The notes beneath the pieces are model-generated. The model was not told the DNA's origin. It did not search any database and saw only the letters and a program-made list of their open reading frames with translations. A DNA stretch of 64,000 bases from Acuticoccus kalidii (GTDB lineage Bacteria; Pseudomonadota; Alphaproteobacteria; Rhizobiales; Amorphaceae): NCBI RefSeq assembly GCF_021556395.1, contig NZ_JAKGCS010000006.1, positions 434,001 to 498,000 of the forward strand, read 5' to 3'. The translations under genes and the position numbers were made by a program. The number at the start of each line of letters is the position of its first letter. The first letter of the stretch is position 1. This document shows, in pieces, positions 60,431-64,000 of this stretch.

Positions 60431-63400
60431 TTATTTAACCATCTTGTCGATGAAGCCAAGCGTTGTTGCATTCTCAACCAGGGTCCGGACTTTCGCGCGG
60501 TCGAGACCCGTGGGCACTTCAGCGTCGATCTCCAGCGTGATCGAAACGTCGGCCCCCGGCACAGTGGTCAACTGCTCGATGATTGCTTCGACAATTTGGT
60601 GGATGTCCCGCGCTGGGCGCTCTGGCGAAATCATTACGGTCCCGTGGAAGCGTGTAGGCTTCTGCTCAGGGGACGGTGTGACCGATCCTTCCGGAGTAGG
60701 CTTGGTGTCGCCTCCTGGCCCATGAGTGACAACCGGTGCCGGTCCTTTCGAGGGTACTGCTGACGTTTTATTCTGTCGATGTTGCTCCGCAATATCAGGC
60801 CTAATGATAACGGACTGGTCGTCGATCACCGCCTGGGTGGCGGACGCGCCTGAGATCGCAAGGCCCACGTAGGTGGCGTTTTGCTCATCCCAGCGTTCGG
60901 CATACGCGAACGCACCCGGAAGCATGCCGCTGACGGCTGCATGCACCGCCTTGGACAAGACGGATCTGTTCTTTACCCGCGGGAGGTATGTGTACCGGTT
61001 AAGATATTCCCACAGGTCCTTGAGGAGCAGATGTTGCTTGCCATTCCAGATGTACTTCTCAAGCTGACGATTGAGATTATCCGGGCCAAGCTCCGGCCAA
61101 ATGCCTTGATCGCTGACCAGCTTCTTGCTGGCGCGAGCAAGGAGTCCATCCTGTGCAGGGACCTTCGCGGAACTCCATTCGACATCAGACTGCGCGCTGT
61201 CCTGAACCGGATAGATCAGGTAGCACCAAGCTTCCTTCATACGCGTCTTCAGAGTCTCGCTTGCTTCCTTCAATTTGGCTTCAGCGAGTGCGCTATCGCT
61301 TTGCGTGAGGTTGAGGCGCTTAGTCTCCTTCACGATCTCGGACCATGCGAGAGCAGCGCGTTGCGCTGCTTTGAGGTTGTCGAGCTGCCGTTGCTCGGCG
61401 GCCAAAAAGACAAGCATGTTGCGGTAGACGCGAGGCGTATTTCCTCGCTGCATCATGATGTCTTTTGCTTCCGTTAAGGCCGCTGACCCCTCCCGCCCGG
61501 TATGCGGATGTGCAACGCCCAGGACGACTGCCCTGACACCGCCAGCTTCGTCCGGGATATCAGCAGAGCTGCCCGGCGCAATCTGTACCGCGTCGAAGTG
61601 GCCTCGGTCCGCTATGCCGTTGATGTAGACCGTCAGTGCCTTATCAATCTCGTGAAGGACGAGGGCCTCTTCAAATTGCGCGGCACGATCCGCAGCAAGC
61701 CGGTTAAGGCTGGCCGACATGGAGTACCAGTACCGGCCAAGATCGCTATGCATGAACTTGGCTTGGTTCGCGAGCCGGCGAAGGGCATCGCCGAAGATAG
61801 CAGGACGCTCGCCCGGCTGCGTCACGCCGAGGTAGATCTGCTTGTCCTCGAGCCCCTTGTTCTCCTGAGCATGCGTCGGCGCGGTTCCCATGAACACGGC
61901 GCGCGCGATACGGCGCGTTGCCGAGTAGCGGTTCAGGTTCGGTGCCGATTGATCGATTTTGTAGGGTGTCGAGGAAACGCCATCGACGTCAGCGGCTATG
62001 ATCGATTGCCAGCTCGTATCGAGATAATGGAGCAGTTCCGGCTCGACCCGCGCAGAGCTGATCGCCACGCTGCCAGGCATGATCATTACCGACGGGTCGT
62101 TGCCCATCCAAAGCTCGTGGATGACCTGAGCCATTAGGCGGAGAACGCCACGTGTCCGCTGAAACTTCTCTAGGGAGCCCCAGCTCGTGTAGAGCTGGTC
62201 GAACAGCTCCGGGTGGATCGGGTAAGCCTTCTCCAGCTTCCGTCGGTAGTCCTCGTCGGCGCAGCCGTTCGGGAACTCGTTCGCGTTTTCCCGATAAAGC
62301 TTGGCGAACTGCTTCAGCGTGTTGTCCCGGTGGTGAAACTTGTCGCCGGGTATGTCCTTGAACAGTCTGCGCCGGACGATCTCGTAGCTTTCCTCCTGAC
62401 TGGCCGGCCGCCAGGACGACTCCACACGGCTGAACGTCTGCTTGAGCCGGGCGAGCGCTTCCTGTCCGCCCTCGCCACCGACCTCGATCTGCGATGCCGG
62501 CAGCGACGCGACCAGCAGCACGCCAGGGCACGCCTTGACGGCCTCGGTCAGTGACTGGACGAACGACAAGTTGGCGTCAAAGGATCCTGATGGCAGATCG
62601 GCGACCTTGTAGATCTGGCGCAGGTACGCGACCCACTCATCGATCAGGATCAGGCCGGGCGCGTATCGCTTGAAGAGCGCTTCTAGGAGGTTGGAGCCCG
62701 GCGCGATGCCGCGTTCATCGTTCTCCCGCAGCATCTCGAACGCCTCGGTGCCGCCGAGCTGCCAAGCCAGTTCGCCCCAGATCGTGCGAATCTTCTGGCC
62801 GCTTTCGAGCACAATCACGTCCTGCGGGCCGCGCGAGGTACCGACCAGCACCGCGCGATTGACGTTGGTCGGCACCGTCAGGCCATTGCGCGACAACAAC
62901 TGGTCCAAGCCCGGGAGATCCTCGGCCGAAGTACCGCCTACCATGTGGTAGAGCGCCAGCATCGAGTGCGTCTTGCCGCCACCGAAGTTGGTCTGAAGTT
63001 CGACTACGGGGTCGCCGCCTGCGCCGCTCATCCGTTTGGCCGCGCCGATGAGCAGGTTGCTCAGCCCGTCGGTGAGATACGTGCGGGCGAAGAACTCGCG
63101 CGGGTTGCGATACTCCGACGGGGCGCTGCCGTTGTGGACCTTTGCAAGATCCGCTGCGAACTCGGCCTGCTGGAATTCGCCGGTGGCGACGTCCTGGTGG
63201 GGCTCGACCACGTCGCGCCATGGGAGAAGGCCGCCCACCGTGTCGACGGAGATGTCGAGCCGCGCGGTCTTGCGGCGCTCCTCATTGCGGGCGAGTTCCG
63301 CGTACTTCGTGCGCAGGATCGTGTCGCGGGAAGCGCTGATCTTGTCCGCCGTCTCCTTGGCGCTGACGGACTCGAGGAGCCGCCGCATCGTGTCGAGGGC

Positions 63401-63727
63401 GCGTTCGGCGTCGTCGTAGGTGAAGGTCTCGTTGTGGGCGAGGCGGTTGCGCACCTCGAGCAGCTCCGAGACGTAGGAGCGTTCCGGGTGGCCGAGGACG
63501 GTGGAGAAGGCCTCTTTCCAGAAGGCCATCATCGCCTTCAGGAGCGCCTGCTGGTCCCAGCCGACGGCGCCGGAGCTGTTGGGGCGCAGGCCCGAGACGC
63601 GTTCCACCACCTGCACCTGCCAATGGCCGGTGAGTGAGGTTTCGAGCCGCTTCTCGACGAACGGGATCAGAGCCTCGGGCAGAAGCTCCATGCCCTCGAA
63701 GACGTGCTGTCGGGTGGACTTGGCCAT
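60431..63727 (-). CDS. DUF499-type ATPase with N-terminal Swt1-like HEPN domain, probable anti-phage protein
   Basis: A 1098-aa protein. Residues 1-120 form a Swt1-type HEPN domain with the RNase motif RNRLAH (Arg93 to His98). A P-loop ATPase follows: TNFGGGKTH near residues 246-254 is Walker A and LILIDEW near 359-365 is Walker B. The large C-terminal region (about 400-1000) is DUF499-like, followed by a Thr/Pro/Lys-rich stretch and a short terminal domain. Such proteins occur beside DUF1156 methylases in defence islands. ATG 63727 has AAGG upstream, and the methylase-like gene ends 11 bp before it. GC falls from the HEPN end to the C-terminal end. Confidence 0.75.
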   Translation of the reverse strand: MAKSTRQHVFEGMELLPEALIPFVEKRLETSLTGHWQVQVVERVSGLRPNSSGAVGWDQQALLKAMMAFWKEAFSTVLGHPERSYVSELLEVRNRLAHNETFTYDDAERALDTMRRLLESVSAKETADKISASRDTILRTKYAELARNEERRKTARLDISVDTVGGLLPWRDVVEPHQDVATGEFQQAEFAADLAKVHNGSAPSEYRNPREFFARTYLTDGLSNLLIGAAKRMSGAGGDPVVELQTNFGGGKTHSMLALYHMVGGTSAEDLPGLDQLLSRNGLTVPTNVNRAVLVGTSRGPQDVIVLESGQKIRTIWGELAWQLGGTEAFEMLRENDERGIAPGSNLLEALFKRYAPGLILIDEWVAYLRQIYKVADLPSGSFDANLSFVQSLTEAVKACPGVLLVASLPASQIEVGGEGGQEALARLKQTFSRVESSWRPASQEESYEIVRRRLFKDIPGDKFHHRDNTLKQFAKLYRENANEFPNGCADEDYRRKLEKAYPIHPELFDQLYTSWGSLEKFQRTRGVLRLMAQVIHELWMGNDPSVMIMPGSVAISSARVEPELLHYLDTSWQSIIAADVDGVSSTPYKIDQSAPNLNRYSATRRIARAVFMGTAPTHAQENKGLEDKQIYLGVTQPGERPAIFGDALRRLANQAKFMHSDLGRYWYSMSASLNRLAADRAAQFEEALVLHEIDKALTVYINGIADRGHFDAVQIAPGSSADIPDEAGGVRAVVLGVAHPHTGREGSAALTEAKDIMMQRGNTPRVYRNMLVFLAAEQRQLDNLKAAQRAALAWSEIVKETKRLNLTQSDSALAEAKLKEASETLKTRMKEAWCYLIYPVQDSAQSDVEWSSAKVPAQDGLLARASKKLVSDQGIWPELGPDNLNRQLEKYIWNGKQHLLLKDLWEYLNRYTYLPRVKNRSVLSKAVHAAVSGMLPGAFAYAERWDEQNATYVGLAISGASATQAVIDDQSVIIRPDIAEQHRQNKTSAVPSKGPAPVVTHGPGGDTKPTPEGSVTPSPEQKPTRFHGTVMISPERPARDIHQIVEAIIEQLTTVPGADVSITLEIDAEVPTGLDRAKVRTLVENATTLGFIDKMVK

Positions 63728-63738
63728 CGTAAAATACC

Positions 63739-64000
63739 TTAGACTTCGAAACGCATTTGCCCGCCGCGCCCTTCCAGCGAGACGGTGGCGGCCATCTGGG
63801 TGAGATCCGACCAGTCGGCGATGAGAGCGTTGTAGGCGGTGGCTTCGGAGGCCTCGCGCCGCTTGTTGGCTGCGATGTCGTAGAGGCAGTAGGCGAGGTC
63901 CTTCACCGCCTCGGCCTGGGGGCCGAAGCGCTTGAGGAGGGCGGCGGTGTCGTGCGACAGGCCCTCGCTCTGGTGCAGGCGCACGAGGTGGGCGAGGCAT
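63739..64000 (-). CDS. C-terminal end of a probable DUF1156 DNA methylase (cut by window edge)
   Basis: The last 86 or so codons of a gene entering from the right edge. The visible sequence (KRFGPQAEAVKDLAYCLYDIAANK, then EASEATAYNALIADWSDL) matches the typical C-terminal end of DUF1156-family adenine-specific methylases, where a helix with LAYRLYxxCERK and AYNxL is usual. The catalytic NPPY-type motif would lie outside the window. It is upstream of, and co-transcribed with, the DUF499-type gene (11-bp gap). Confidence 0.6.
   Translation of the reverse strand, partial: CLAHLVRLHQSEGLSHDTAALLKRFGPQAEAVKDLAYCLYDIAANKRREASEATAYNALIADWSDLTQMAATVSLEGRGGQMRFEV

Overview
The window is high-GC alphaproteobacterial DNA, most likely from the order Hyphomicrobiales (Rhizobiales). 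The evidence is an FtcR/Rem-type flagellar regulator, MotC and MotE, FlaF/FlbT, a DUF1217 flagellar protein, short flagellins, and the two-armed flagellar gene order typical of rhizobia and Brucella. The genus cannot be named from sequence alone.

Region 1 (1-12,626) is metabolic and accessory: a MarR regulator cut by the left edge, a PepT-like M20 peptidase, a LysR regulator divergent from an AhpD-like carboxymuconolactone decarboxylase protein, a TauE/SafE exporter, a GST, a TAXI-type TRAP transporter (binding protein plus fused permease) ended by a strong bidirectional terminator, a TetR/AbrB-membrane-protein pair and an orphan molybdopterin-binding dehydrogenase subunit.

Region 2 (12,627-13,402) is non-coding and holds two related 7-bp tandem arrays.

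Region 3 (13,403-54,563) is a nearly complete lateral flagellar regulon. It begins with ftcR, cheY and cheZ, then a minus-strand set fliF-fliH-like-motB-motC-fliK. A flagellin block follows: flaA, a divergent flagellin-like gene, two small unknown genes, and flaB. Next is a long minus-strand operon read leftwards from about 40.6 kb: motA-fliM-DUF6468-fliN-fliG-flhB-flgB-flgC-fliE-flgG-flgA-flgI-motE-flgH-fliL-fliP. A plus-strand series runs rightwards from about 40.8 kb: DUF1217-flgF-fliI-flgE-flgK-flgL-flaF-flbT-flgD-fliQ-flhA-fliR-fliJ-like-flgJ-like-(FlgN-like)-(FliL-like). Start and stop codons overlap by 1 or 4 bp at many junctions, which implies tight translational coupling. Together these genes encode the export gate, ATPase complex, C-ring, rod, hook, filament, motor and flagellin-specific regulators. 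No fliA, fliD or fliO was recognised.

Region 4 (54,564-60,035) is a chemotaxis operon cheA-cheW-cheB-cheR; CheA carries a fused C-terminal receiver. No chemoreceptor gene is present.

Region 5 (60,049-64,000) starts with tRNA-Ser(UGA). Beyond it lies lower-GC DNA with a convergent DUF499-type ATPase that has an N-terminal Swt1-like HEPN domain, preceded by the C-terminal end of what looks like a DUF1156 adenine methylase. This is the edge of a probable anti-phage defence island.

The least explained elements are the shared two-block sequence upstream of all three flagellin genes, the degenerate flagellin paralogue with its two small neighbours, the twin heptamer arrays, and the HEPN-ATPase/methylase module beside the tRNA.
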